A stretch of DNA of 64,000 nt from Triplophysa rosa (taxonomy: Eukaryota; Chordata; Actinopteri; Cypriniformes; Nemacheilidae): assembly GCF_024868665.1 (NCBI RefSeq), contig NC_079892.1:5949545-6013544 (forward strand), in the 5' to 3' direction. Below, in pieces: positions 21,601 through 50,346 of the stretch. A program made the translations under genes and the position numbers. Position 1 is the stretch's first letter, and every line of letters starts with the position of its first letter. Below the pieces are notes generated by a model. It worked only from the letters and a program-made list of their open reading frames with translations, was not told the DNA's origin and ran no database searches.

Positions 21601-23700
21601 ATAAGTAAAGTGTTGTGGTGGGCAGGGAGGAAGACACCATGGACAAAAAGCATGTGGGAGAGAGGGAACGAAGATTACAACGGAAAGAAACAGGGTTTGG
21701 GGTGGGAGGTGAGATTACAGGGAGTGTTACAGTGAAATTTATTAAAAAATTGTCAGAGACATGCAGGGGAGTAACTAGACTATTATCAGCGGTGCAGTTA
21801 CGAGTCAGAACAAGATCTAGCTGTTGTCCTTCTCTGTGGGTGGGAGGGGTGTTGGCCCTGGGAAAGTCAAACGACACAAAAGAAGAAATTTTGAAGAACA
21901 TTGATAACCGACCATCACCGGCCCTTATAGACTTTCATTGTATGGACACAAAACAACAGAGACATTTCTCAAAATATCTTCTTTTGTGTTCCGCAGAAGA
22001 GTCACATACAGGTTTTGATCTATATTAGGGTGAATAAATGACAGCATTTTTATTTTGGGTGTACTGTCCCTTTAAATCTCACCATTTTAAAATTCTCCCT
22101 CACATCCTTGTCAAATGTTTAAATTGGCTGCCATCGTGTTGACAGCATGTTTATTTTTTCCTGCAGGTTGATCCTTCTACGAAACCCTACAAGAACCTGA
22201 AACTGTATGAAACGCTTGTGGATCTGATGAGAGATGAGGAAAATGTTGTGCTTCAAATGAAAGATTCTGAGAAAGAGGTAATTAGGGAAGGAAAACATTT
22301 GGTTCGCAAATAACCATGTTTGTCTGGGCATTGGTGTTGACCGTTGCGTATGCGTTTCAGGTTAAATCCATACTTTCTGCAAGAGAACAGGAGGAAAAAA
22401 ATACAGTGCTTCAGATATCTATTTACAACACCACGAGAAATGAGACAGCATGTCGATGCACGGAAGAGACGGTGAATCAAAAATTAAATGAATCATGTAT
22501 TATTGTATGGATCCACAATGCTCCTCCCAACATCTTTTTATTCTCTTTCCTCAGGAGCGTATAGCAAAAGAAAAACAGAAACAGCAGCAATCGAAGAAAC
22601 TGGACCCGCTGGAGCCCTTTCTGGTCCAGTTGGGACCCTCAAGACCCCTCACACCCCAGGCTGCTCTTCAGATAAAAACAGACTGTCTGGCTGAGTTTAA
22701 ACAGCAGTTTATTAACAAAGCCAAAATCCTTCAGAGCCGACTTGAAAAGGCATGTTGGTCATTTTCAAAACCTTTAAATGACTTCTGTGGTTACACGAAA
22801 TAAGATATTTTGAGAAATGTCAGTGGTTGTGTGTCCATATAATGGATAATCAATGGGGGCCAATACTATTTGGTTACAAACATTCTTAAAAATATTTTCT
22901 ATCGTGTTCTGCAGAAGAAACTCATACAGGTTTGAAATGACATGAGGATAAGTAAATTTGTTTTTAAACAGATCATTTTTAGAAACCAACAGTCATGCAC
23001 TTCTAGTTTTATGAGGTTAACACTCTGTGTTTGGTTGAGCTAGTTAAAATGATCTCCAACTTTTTTCAGGAAACTGAGGAGTTGCAGAAGAAACAGTCGT
23101 GGTACCAGAAGAACCAGCTTAACATAACCAAAGAGGATGAAGATGATTATCATGCCTACTGCTCTGATGCACTGCTCCGAATCCACATCCTCAAACAGAG
23201 ACTCGATCGGTATGTAATCGCAGATCAGTTCCATAGGGTTTTTGGAGCATTTCTGTAGTTAGTGATCGTATAGGTGGAACATCACTGAATTTCAATGAAA
23301 GAGAAGTTTGTGATTAAAGGGACAGTTCACCCAAAAACGTCATTTACTCACCCTCGAGATGTTTCAAATCTGTATCATTTTCTAAAAGAATGCTAGTAAC
23401 CAAACGGTTCTTGGCCACCATTGACTACCATAGTAGGAACATTTCTTTGTTCTGTTGAGCACAAAAGATATTTGGAAAAATGTAGGAAAGCAAACAGTGG
23501 CACTTTACTGTAATTTTTCCTACTATGGTAGTCAATTTAAAGGTGTAATACTAAAATTCTGCTTTAGAAACAGTAAACCTGTATTGTTTTGTAGTTACAA
23601 GGAGAAGGCACCCAAGATGTTCCTGGCACTGGAGGAAAAGCTAAAGAGAGATCCAAGGTTGAACAAACATTTTAAAACAGCACAATTAAATAAAGATTAG
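15639..23700 (+). CDS. drc7: Dynein regulatory complex subunit 7 (CCDC135)
   Basis: DRC7 belongs to the nexin-dynein regulatory complex that links axonemal doublets and controls ciliary and flagellar beating. Seventeen coding exons read: 15639-15784, 16190-16364, 16716-16841, 16930-17124, 17236-17394, 17491-17709, 17784-17894, 18014-18086, 18177-18305, 18405-18533, 19481-19698, 19906-20121, 22167-22277, 22361-22471, 22555-22749, 23070-23209 and 23595-23700. They sum to 852 codons plus stop (human 874). An acidic N-terminus is followed by a transglutaminase/papain-like region with GTCFDFSCLLCSLL (Cys167). Then come the strongly conserved SWVLVLSGKREVPENFFID and NMQDC, and a C-terminal helical part ending in LALEEKLKRDPRL. 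The ATG directly follows an acceptor site. The 22749 donor is GC, not GT. A LINE within a MITE enlarges the 20122-22166 intron. Confidence 0.95.
18780..18905. repeat. Fragment of dispersed repeat (CCGATA-rich)
   Basis: In the drc7 intron 18534-19480, repeated CCGATACCGATAGCC and ACCGATGCCGATAGCC units and TTGGCCGATATAACGG form a degenerate repeat. It resembles ends of hAT-type fish elements, but I cannot assign the family. Confidence 0.4.
19234..19435. repeat. Palindromic MITE
   Basis: The ends are TGGGTAGTTGAC and GTCAACTACCCA. Farther in, TCCTATGGTGTGACAGC faces a right-arm GTCTCACCATAGGA, so the element is a foldback about 200 bp long. A related copy lies at 59348-59555. Confidence 0.75.
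20161..22075. mobile_element. TTAA-flanked MITE split by a LINE
   Basis: The left end TTAAAGGGATAGTACACTC (20161) and right end GTACTGTCCCTTTAA (to 22075) are inverted. They belong to the family seen at 23314, 30969, 49401, 49853, 56185 and 57085. The halves 20161-20202 and about 21873-22075 are separated by the LINE. Confidence 0.75.
20203..21872 (-). mobile_element. 5'-truncated L2-like LINE
   Basis: On the minus strand, an endonuclease C-terminal piece with GQQLDLVLTRN (about 21850-21700) leads to reverse transcriptase blocks. These are NYRPISLLP, LLDLSAAFDTVNHQ and TGVRQGSVLAP (20500-20900), then FYADDMQLH in a shifted frame at about 20430-20400. The 3' end carries GTCGCTTTGGATAAAAGCGT and an ATGTAAATGTAA tail (20203-20257), typical of fish L2 LINEs and SINEs sharing that tail. 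Frameshifts and stops make it inactive. Confidence 0.85.
22750..22751 (+). promoter_or_regulatory. drc7: GC splice donor in drc7
   Basis: The exon ending CTT GAA AAG is followed by GCATGT, and the next exon opens GAA ACT GAG GAG. The joined LEK-ETEEL matches the conserved FEK-ETQEL of human DRC7, which fixes the junction as GC-AG. Confidence 0.75.
22800..22968. repeat. Fragment of the AAAGGGATAGTTCACC MITE family
   Basis: In a drc7 intron, ATATTTTGAGAAATGTC, TTGGTTACAAACATTCTT and AGGTTTGAAATGACATGAGG match interior parts of the family. Both termini are eroded. Confidence 0.6.
23314..23540. repeat. MITE copy in last drc7 intron
   Basis: It begins TTAAAGGGACAGTTCACCC and includes CATTGACTACCATAGTAGGA facing the inverted TCCTACTATGGTAGTCAAT, so it is a partial foldback of the same family as 49853-50346. 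Confidence 0.7.
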
Positions 23701-23738
23701 TAATGTCATCCTACCACTTTTCCTGAAAAACCAATCCA

Positions 23739-23744
23739 AATAAA
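23739..23744 (+). promoter_or_regulatory. drc7 polyadenylation signal
   Basis: AATAAA lies about 40 bases after the drc7 stop codon, giving a very short 3' UTR. Confidence 0.6.
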
Positions 23745-23844
23745 ATGTTCATGCTTTTTAAACACAGCTTGACTCTTGTTTAGTCTCTTAAGCAGTAAAA
23801 TACCACACACAGCAACGTTGTAGTTTGTTAAATATAAAAAAACC

Positions 23845-24025
23845 TTTATTGCCATTTTCACTTTAGATTTTACACTGAAACTTGATAGCAACACTTCAAC
23901 ACTTAATCCCGGTTGGATAATACAAAACAATGCACTGATTACCAACATTCTGCAAGTGTGCCAAAAGTTGGGAACGTTGTTAAAAGAAAAACTGAATAAC
24001 GGCCTTTAGTAATGCAACCTTTATT
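23845..24025 (-). promoter_or_regulatory. ckap5 polyadenylation signals
   Basis: On the minus strand AATAAA occurs at 23845-23850 and 24020-24025, some 520 and 690 bases after the ckap5 stop. Either could end the transcript. The distal one would bring ckap5 to within about 100 bases of the drc7 signal. Confidence 0.5.
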
Positions 24026-24543
24026 TACATAAAAAGAACAAGTACTTCATGCCATGCTCCTTAAAACAAAGGAATCAATCCTTCAGAGTTTTGAAAGCTT
24101 CAAGATTGCTTGAGAGAAAAGGCAGAAAGAAAACAGCAAAAATGGCAACGGATAGAAGTTGACAGACCAAGTGAAAGCGACATTTTAAATCAAGCTCTCT
24201 AAAATGTCCAGTTAAAAAAAGAAAACAGCTTCAGTTACACATATTACAGCATTCTGCACAAAGAAACTGTACACGGGAAATCCTAAATGACACGTAAAAG
24301 CCTGGTGTGGTTAGCCACTATGTACAAAAACAATTGTGCACAATACTAACATACAGAAAAATTTGTTTACTTAATATTATACAATGTAGACAGATTCAAG
24401 TTATTTTTTGTCCTATTCGCATAACCGCAACTATGCACGCGTTTACCCTGAAAAACGTTGGAGATTGTGATGTTCGGGAGAGAAAGCCTAAAAACGTGTT
24501 GCCGACTATCTGGTGCGTTAGCGTATGTAGGCTGAGCTTTCAT

Positions 24544-42814
<18,271 letters not shown>

Positions 42815-44161
42815 CTATTTAACTAAACAGAAAAGGGAAACTTTGTTGCTCAAATGCCATAAAGCAGAACAAACGTCATTTGAATAGTAAATTTCACACA
42901 TGGCCAAAACTTGCAAAAATAATTTGCCTTTTACAAACAGATCACAAAACTCATCCAAGTTTCCCAAGCCTCATGCATAGTCCTTTAAACAAAACAAAGC
43001 AGTACATGAAGTAAAATGCTGAGTAGTTGTTTTGACATCTCAAATAACTTTACGATTAAAGCTTAAAAACGTTTGATCCAATATGACACGTCCAACAAAC
43101 ATGTCAATTACCTCATTTATGAACAAATGATTAATTGAGGTGACAAAACTCGTCAGACTTGAAGTTTGTCAAATGAGAAACAAGGTTTTTAATATCACGT
43201 GCACTCCGACAACAACATCCTCAGCAACGATACAGACAACGAAACTTTACAGCAAGTGAATGCACATCATCAAGATCAACAACAGCCAGAGTGAAGCAAC
43301 AGCCAGAGTGAAGCAACATCCACTAATGCATCATCTCTCTTTAGAGCAGTTTCATATTACACATCGATCCCATACGCAATGTAAATCCTTAAACACAAAG
43401 GCTTTTAAGCGATGAACATAACATGTGAAAATAACATACTAAAGACACATGTAGAAAGACGAGATAGATTAACAATGTGCCGCCAATTCAGCCGCCCATA
43501 TCAAACACTAAAAGCAAACAAACAGCGTTACATGCAATGTCGAAGGTTTAAAAAGTATCGAAACATAAATGATGGTAAACGGGTGTAGTTACGTGATTTG
43601 AAAAACGTAATACTGGTTCGCACTGCATCACATGGAAAACATTATCGGGGTGCAGCAGAGCCGTTAGTGACCCACAGCTACTGTGTCTCAGGCGGACGCT
43701 TTTAGCAGAATAAATCGTTCAAATATTGTCTTATACCACACATGACATCACAAATCTAATCCTTGTGGCTTTCTTAAACCATACCAATGTATGTTTTGTT
43801 TAATTTCAGAGTGGAAATACGAGTAATTTTAAATATACCGGTTAGCTGTTAGCACATACGCGGGCCTGACTGACTGTAAACTGCCCTGCATCAGCTTGAG
43901 CCATCACAAGATTCAAAATAATATTGCCATTACAACAAACCCATCAATTCACGCAACAGCTTGTATCGTTATCATCTTGTTTTACCGAGACATGTAAAAA
44001 CCGACTCACACTATTGTTTAGCACTGATGTAAAGGCAGGTTGGTATTATTCAGTCCGTCACATTCAACCTCTAACGAAGCAGAAGCGCTAAAATGGCTCG
44101 TATACAAAAAACCTCCGTCGCCACCGAACACGGACATACGGGAAATTATTAGTTAAGTTAC
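42815..44161 (-). other. ckap5: ckap5 first intron (5' UTR intron)
   Basis: The intron lies between a candidate non-coding exon ending at 44162 and the acceptor at 42815. It contains a direct 17-bp duplication, CAGCCAGAGTGAAGCAA, near 43290. I see nothing else. Confidence 0.5.
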
Positions 44162-44240
44162 CTGCTTGTAGAGAGGGAGGACAGGACAATACTCTTATAA
44201 ATTAAGGACGGTCTTCATCAGCTGGGTCCGATATTTGGTC
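44162..44240 (-). other. ckap5: Non-coding first exon of ckap5 (approximate)
   Basis: On the minus strand, CTACAAGCAG|GTAACT provides a good donor at 44162. The acceptor TTAAATAG|ATCAAAC at 42815 begins the exon with the start codon. The 5' boundary is not defined. Upstream sequence (44240-44470) contains TAACGCGAGAG and CTCTCGCGGTA, an imperfect palindrome typical of housekeeping promoters. Confidence 0.5.
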
Positions 44241-44686
44241 ATTACTCTTCAGGCTTTGAAACGCCTCTGAGGGCGGGTAGAGTGAAGGCGTGTTCGACTT
44301 CATGCGGCACTGCGCAGACTGATTGTCGTATGACACCGCAGTAACGCGAGAGCAATTCAAAAACAGTGCTCTTAGATTTCTCTCGCGGTACTTTGATGTC
44401 ATAAAGTCTTCACTCTGCGTAGCGCCGCATGACGGTGAAAGTAACTAGAGAGAGAGGGAGGAGACGCCTAGCACCCGTTGAAACGTTCAAATATATTTTT
44501 TATACAGTGTATACTTCATTTTGGTGCTGTTGTTTTTGACATGTTTTTATCTATTTTAAAGGTCGTGGTCGCAGATAATCTGAATTACTAACTAACATTA
44601 AATGCATAAATTATGTTTATATAATGCTCGTCGAGAAAGATACATTTGTACATTGTGTGCATTTAAATATTGGATACTTGTAAGTA

Positions 44687-46240
44687 CAGTCGTGGCCAAA
44701 AGTTTTGATAATGACACAAATATTAATTTTCACTAAGTCTACTGCTTCAGTGATTTTTATGTTTTTGTCAGATGCTACTATGGTATACTGAAGTACAGTA
44801 TAATTACAAGCATTTCATAAGTGTCAAAGGTTTTTATTGACAATTACATTAAGTTTACGCAAAGACTCAATATTTGCAGTGTTGACCCTTCTTTTTAAAG
44901 ACCTCTGCAATTCACCCGGGCATGCTGTCAATCAACTTCTGGGCCACATCCTCACTGATGGCAGCCCATTCTTGCATAATCAATGCTTGCAGTTTGCCAG
45001 AATTTCTAGGTTTTTGTTTTGCTTGAGGATTGACCACAAGTTTTCAATGGGATTAAGTCTGGGGAGTTTCCTGGCCATGGACCCAAAATGTTGATGTTTT
45101 GGTCCCCGAGCCACTAGTTATTACTTTTGCCTTATGGCAAGGTGCTCCATTATGCTGGAAAAGGCATTGTTCATCACCAAACTGTTCTTGGATGGTTGGG
45201 AGAAGTTGCTTTCTGAGGATGTTTTTGTACCATTCTTTGTTTATGGCTGTGTTCTTAGGCAAAATTGTGATTGAGCCCACTCCCTTGGCTGAGAAGCAAC
45301 CCCACACATGAATGGTCTCGGGATGCTTTACTGTTGGCATGACACAGGACTTATTGTAGCGCTCACCTTTTCTTCTCCGGACAATCTTTTTTCCAGATGC
45401 CCCAAACAATCGGAAAGGGGATTCATCAGGGAAACTGACTTTACCCCAGTCCTCAGCAGTCCAATCCCTGTACCTTTTGCAGAATATCAGTCTGTCCCTG
45501 ATGTTTTTCCTAGAGAGAAGTGGCTTCTTTGCTGCCCTTCTTGACACCAGGCCATCCTCAAAAAGTCTTGGCCTCACTGTGCGTGCAGATGCGCTCACAC
45601 CTGCCTGCTGCCATTCCTGAGCAAGCTCTGCACTGGTGGTGCCCCGATCTCGCAGCTGAATCAACTGTAGAAGACCATCCTGGCACTTGCTGGACTTTCT
45701 TGGGCGCCCTGAAGCCTTCTTCACAACAATTGAACCTCTCCCCTTGAAGTTTCTGATGATCCGATAAATGCTTGATGTAGGTGCCATCTTACTAGCAGCA
45801 ATAGCCTTGCCTGTGAATCCCTTTTTATGCAACGCAATGATGACTGCACGTGTTTCCTTGCAGGTAAGCATGGTTAACAGAGAAAGAACAATGATTTCCA
45901 GCACCACCCTCATTTTAAAGCTTCCAGTCTGTTATTCTAATTCAATCAGCATTACAGAGTGATCTCCAGCCTTGTCCTCGTCAACCCTCTCACCTGTTAA
46001 CCAGAGAATCACTGACATGATGTCAGCTAGTCTTTTTGTGGCAGGGTTGAAATGGAATGTACATGTTTTTTTGGACTAAGTTCATTTCTTGGCAAATAAT
46101 AATTCACAATAAAATTCAATTCATCCGATCGCTCTTCATAACATTCTGGAGTATATGCAATTCGCCATCATAAAAACTGAGGCAGCAGACTTTGTGAAAA
46201 TTAATATTTGTGTCATTCTCAAAACTTTTGGCCACGACTG
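44687..46240 (-). mobile_element. Tc1-like DNA transposon, inactive
   Basis: A 1554-bp element inserted at TA (TA at 44685-44686 and 46241-46242). Terminal inverted repeats of about 47 bp start CAGTCGTGGCCAAAAGTTTT and end in its complement, differing by one base where compared. It carries one transposase frame on the minus strand. It lies between the ckap5 and cstpp1 promoters. Confidence 0.95.
45053..45913 (-). pseudogene. Tc1-like transposase, frameshifted
   Basis: It opens with a helix-turn-helix region (ETRAVIIALHKKGFTGKAI) and a second GRP-type linker (SGRPRKS). The DDE core begins with FPDESPF, where the first Asp is kept. The second catalytic position reads QHNGAPCH, with Asn where family members carry Asp. 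After STFWV the frame is lost: the expected PGNSPDLNPIENLW block appears in other frames, interrupted by two single-base changes. With one catalytic residue changed and the third off frame, the protein cannot be an active transposase. Confidence 0.92.
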
Positions 46241-46242
46241 TA

Positions 46243-47153
46243 TATGTAGTAAAACTAAATAATAAAACGCCCCGGTTTATACATAATTCCTCAAAGAGTC
46301 TACATGATTGCCCTTTAGTGCTCTTTGGGCGAATGTGTATGTGCACCAAAACTAAAAGACGCTGTTATACTGTATTTAAAGAGCAGGCCAACATGGGTGC
46401 AGTGAAACTGCGCAGCACGTCAGAGCAACGTCAACAAAAGTGACGAAACACAGCCGAGCATTTTTCAAAAATGAGGACGAGACTCCACCCAGCGCTCACG
46501 TCGGTGTTGTGTCACGTGCTGCTCAGACATCGATTGGTTACTTTATATTCCCAGTTGAATATTCGCTATAATGCCAGAGCTAATACAAATAATAATACTT
46601 TTTCCATATAAGTTTGTATAAAAATGTATCTGCTTTGTGGTACTTTTGTAAAGCAAAAGAAACAATTTCACACTAGTTTTTAATTTAATCTTTGCAGTCC
46701 GCAGTTACTGTATCATTGTTTTTATGTTTAACAAGTTGATACAGATTACAGAAACTATTATATTTCTTTTACATATCGTTGCAAATTATGTACACGTTGA
46801 TTACACCAGAATGTTGCTTTGTTTAATGGGTACATTTATTTATCTTAAAATAAAATAAATTAATTAAACAATGTTGAATGTATTTTCACAAAGCCAGAGT
46901 TATCAATTCCTACATGTCTTTTTGTCTGCTGTTGTAAAACATATCATATTCTTTTGCACACTACATATCATATCAAAATACTGAGATTGTCATACTTTTG
47001 ATTCTTCAACCGTGATGTACTATTATGTAATTTAATCTTTCCGTGGTGTCTATATGTCCCATTTGTTCTATGTTGTAATTTTTTATGCTGAAAAACATTA
47101 AAATTCCTTGCTCATAGGCAGTGGGCACTCACTTCCGGGATCCGTCGTCACTC
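46243..47153. other. 5' flank of cstpp1
   Basis: AT-rich with one GC-richer island near 46400-46540, which includes an E-box GTCACGTGCT at 46511-46520. I see no repeat or gene. Confidence 0.4.
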
Positions 47154-47163
47154 GTCACGTGAC
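47154..47163. promoter_or_regulatory. CLEAR-type E-box in cstpp1 promoter
   Basis: A perfect GTCACGTGAC palindrome lies 125 bases before the cstpp1 ATG, 15 bases after an ETS-like ACTTCCGG (47131-47138). The 10-mer is the consensus for TFEB/MITF factors and also fits USF. Use in vivo is inferred. Confidence 0.5.
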
Positions 47164-47287
47164 TTGCCGTTGCGTCGCAGGAAAAGCGTCTCCTTGACAA
47201 TGACCAATAAACCGCATCATCTGTATAGGAGACCCGCAGAGTCATGCTCTCCATCTGCATCCCAGCTTCGGAAAATAACCGAACAAT

Positions 47288-49856
47288 ATGAAAATGAACA
47301 CGGATCGTTTCAGCCTCACAGTTGACGAGTATTTAGGTATGTTACAGTGTTTATTGTTTGGTTTGGTTTGGTTTGTGGGCAGATATCAGTCTGATCCAAG
47401 ATGCCTGCTTGCAGAATGATTGACAGGTGGATTGCCAAGTAAAACCACATTGCTTTTCGTTTTATTTTACAGCTGACACGAATGTCCTGTTCTATCTGAA
47501 TGATGCAGTCACACAGCTGCTTGAACATAAGGAGGAATACACCCAGTTTGGTGTGATCCGGTATTTTGCAGAATAGTAAGTTTCTGATTATATAACCATA
47601 CAGTAGCTATTTTACAATATTCATCTAACATATTGTAAATATATATTTAAATTAAAAATATAGTAATAATATATAAATATAGTATAAACTGTACTGTATA
47701 ATACATGGTGCTGTACAGAATACCATGATCGGGCCATAATTTTGTAAATCGTATTCTGATCATACGGTTATTATGCACAAAGCTTTATGAACCTGATATT
47801 AATCACACTATTATATAATCTTGTAGTTTTACCAGTGTGAAGAATGGAAACCATGTGCTCTTCAGGGAATTCAATTACATCAAGGCAACACCTCATAACA
47901 GAGTCTCCTTCATTCATATCTTCTGGAAATGCTTTAGACAGATTGGAAAAAATGGAGGTAAGCAGTGGCGAGAGTGTTATGACCAGTTATGACAATATTA
48001 CAGGTTTTTAAACATGAATCAAATGCAGTTTCTGTTTGATTGCAGATTTACTGGCAATGTCCGAATACAGTTCCCTTTTACAGCTGTTATGCACAGACTT
48101 TCCTATTGAGATGGTACAAAACACAGCCAGGTAATTTCACATTTGTTGTTTGATGATTCTTTGCCTTTTATGTTATAATTAAGTCATTCAACATATATTT
48201 TCCTGTTATTATAATCCTTGACAGGATTGTTCTGATGGATGATGCCATAGACTGTCTGATGTCATTTTCAGATTTTATCTACTCATTCCAAATCCAGTTT
48301 TATTATGAAGGTAACTTTCAAAAGTTATTATTATTTGCATTAGAAATAAAAGCCATGTTCTTAAAATGAACTCAGATTAAAGAACCTACTTTACAACAAA
48401 GATGAAAAGTGTTTTTCTTTCATTTTCTTCTTAAATTAAGATTTTTCTCAACTCCGTTTTAAGAACATGTGTATTTCTTCAGATATTATCACTGCTTTAA
48501 AAGGAAAAAAACATTTTTTATTACTAATTCATATTAATTGAAAACATTCTACTACAGAACTAAAAAGTCATCAAATATACCCTTACCAGTATACGTCTCA
48601 ATAAATTACTCACAAATCTTCACAGTGCACAGATAATCACAAAACATTGCTATTTAATGGTCTTGTCTAAACATTCTGACCTTGAGACTTTTACAGCAGT
48701 GTAACAAAGACACAATGACATCTCCACTGGGGTGTATAAAGGGTTTTCATGGTTACCTCTGCCCTTCACCTCCACTGGTCACTTTCACAGAGTTTGTGCA
48801 AAGCGTGTCTGTGATATACCAAGACCTGCTCTCGGGGAAGAATCCAAACACTGTTATAGTCCCAACCTCCACCTCAGTGGAGCAGTTATCCAGCGCAGCC
48901 AGTGAGGAGCAAGAAACACAGAAAGGCGTGGACTCCTCCATCTTTAGTGAATGCATAGAAGCACTTTGCGAGAGGCTCAAACACAAGTAAGAACAACTGT
49001 AATATTTCATTTACTTTTATAAATCATATAGAGCACAGTTATTAGGCTTGTGTTCACAACAGTAAAACTGGGGGGGGGTTCAAATATCAATTTGATTGAT
49101 ATTCGTTTATAAGAGATTAAATTGAAAGAAGAATGAAAAAACATTCTCTGTTGGCAAAGTCACTGTGTTTTGGCTTTGTAGGGCAGTACACACCCAGTCT
49201 GTTGGAAAGTGATATTGATTTAATCTTTTCTTAGATATCCTTCCACTGCTGCTATTAAAGAGGTACTACAAAGCAGTCAGCATGTGTCTTTCTATGGCTT
49301 TCTGATGGCGTTGGCCAAACATGAGGGAACAAACCAAGATATCGGTACGTGTTAGATCCCCTATAGTGTTGCAACTCGTGTGATACACCTACAAACATAT
49401 TAAAGAAACAGTTCACCCAGAAATGAAAATTCTGTCATCTTTACTCACCCTTAAGTTGTTCCAAATCTGGGTGAATCATTTTTGGGTGAACTGTCCTTTT
49501 AAATAATACACATAATTCATTTTCTTCCGTCTTATGTACACCAGGTGCTCTTCCAAATAAATCAGACCTGCTAATTGATCCAGAAATGGACCAGGAGCTG
49601 GAGAGACTGTGAGAGAAACATTTATTCAAAAAGTGTATTACTTTATATATTTATATTTACATTGTTTATGTAATCCTGTGATTCTTGCAGTATAGCTCAA
49701 GTCGCCATCAGCCCCACATCTAACAGCAGCAGCAGCGCTGCAGGACAGAAGGAGTCGTCCAAAAAGGCCTCACCGCGCAAGTCCCTGCACCAACGGAAGA
49801 GGATCGAAATGGAAAGCGACGGTTCCACGGAGGAGACCGATTCTTCTGAGAATTAA
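47288..49856 (+). CDS. cstpp1: Centriolar satellite-associated tubulin polyglutamylase complex regulator 1 (C11orf49)
   Basis: CSTPP1 works at centriolar satellites with the tubulin polyglutamylase complex and influences tubulin modification and ciliogenesis. Nine coding exons read: 47288-47336, 47473-47575, 47827-47957, 48046-48130, 48225-48310, 48791-48986, 49235-49344, 49545-49608 and 49691-49856. They sum to 329 codons plus stop (human 331). Conserved strings are LFREFNYIKATPHNRVSF, IGKNGDLLAMSEY, RIVLMDDAIDCLMSFSDF, DLLSGKNPNTVIVPTS, FYGFLMALAKHEG and the acidic tail DGSTEETDSSEN. A second in-frame ATG two codons in (47294) is an equally plausible start. The TAA stop is part of the TTAA at which a foldback repeat begins. 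Confidence 0.95.
49401..49502. repeat. Internally deleted MITE in cstpp1 intron
   Basis: A roughly 100-bp minimal copy: TTAAAGAAACAGTTCACCC at the left and GGGTGAACTGTCCTTTTAA at the right, with TTAA at both ends. It sits 43 bases before exon 8. Confidence 0.75.
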
Positions 49857-50346
49857 AGGAACAGTTCACCTAAAAATGAAAATTTATTTACTCATCCTCA
49901 AGTTGTTCCAAATCTGTATAAATGTCTTTGCTCTGATGAACACAGAGAAAGATATTTGGAAGAATGCTTGTAATCAAACAGTTCCTTTGCCACCATTGAC
50001 TCCCATAGTAGGAAAAATGAAAATGGTAGTTAAAAGTGCCCCATGAACGGTTTGCTTTCTTACATTCTTCAAAATATCTTCTATACAGTATAGAATATTT
50101 CTTCAGTTGAACACAAAAGAAGATATTTTGAAGAATGTAGGAAAGCAAACCGTTCATGGGGAACTTACCATTTTCATTTTTCCTACTATGGTAGTCAATG
50201 GTGGCCAAGAACTGTTTGGCTACAAGCATTCTTCCAAATATCTTTCTCTATGTTTATCAGAACAAAGACATTTATACAGATTTGGAAGAACTCGAGGGTG
50301 AGTAAATGATGACAGAATTTCATTTTTGGGGGAACTGTCCATTTAA
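49853..50346. mobile_element. 490-bp near-perfect foldback MITE at the cstpp1 stop codon
   Basis: TTAA occurs at both ends (49853-49856 and 50343-50346). The left arm (49857-50090) and right arm (50105-50342) are inverted copies that pair almost throughout, with the centre near CTATACAGTATAG at 50085-50097. The first TTAA contains the TAA stop of cstpp1, so the 3' UTR starts with the left arm and a transcript crossing it could fold into a long hairpin. Confidence 0.9.
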
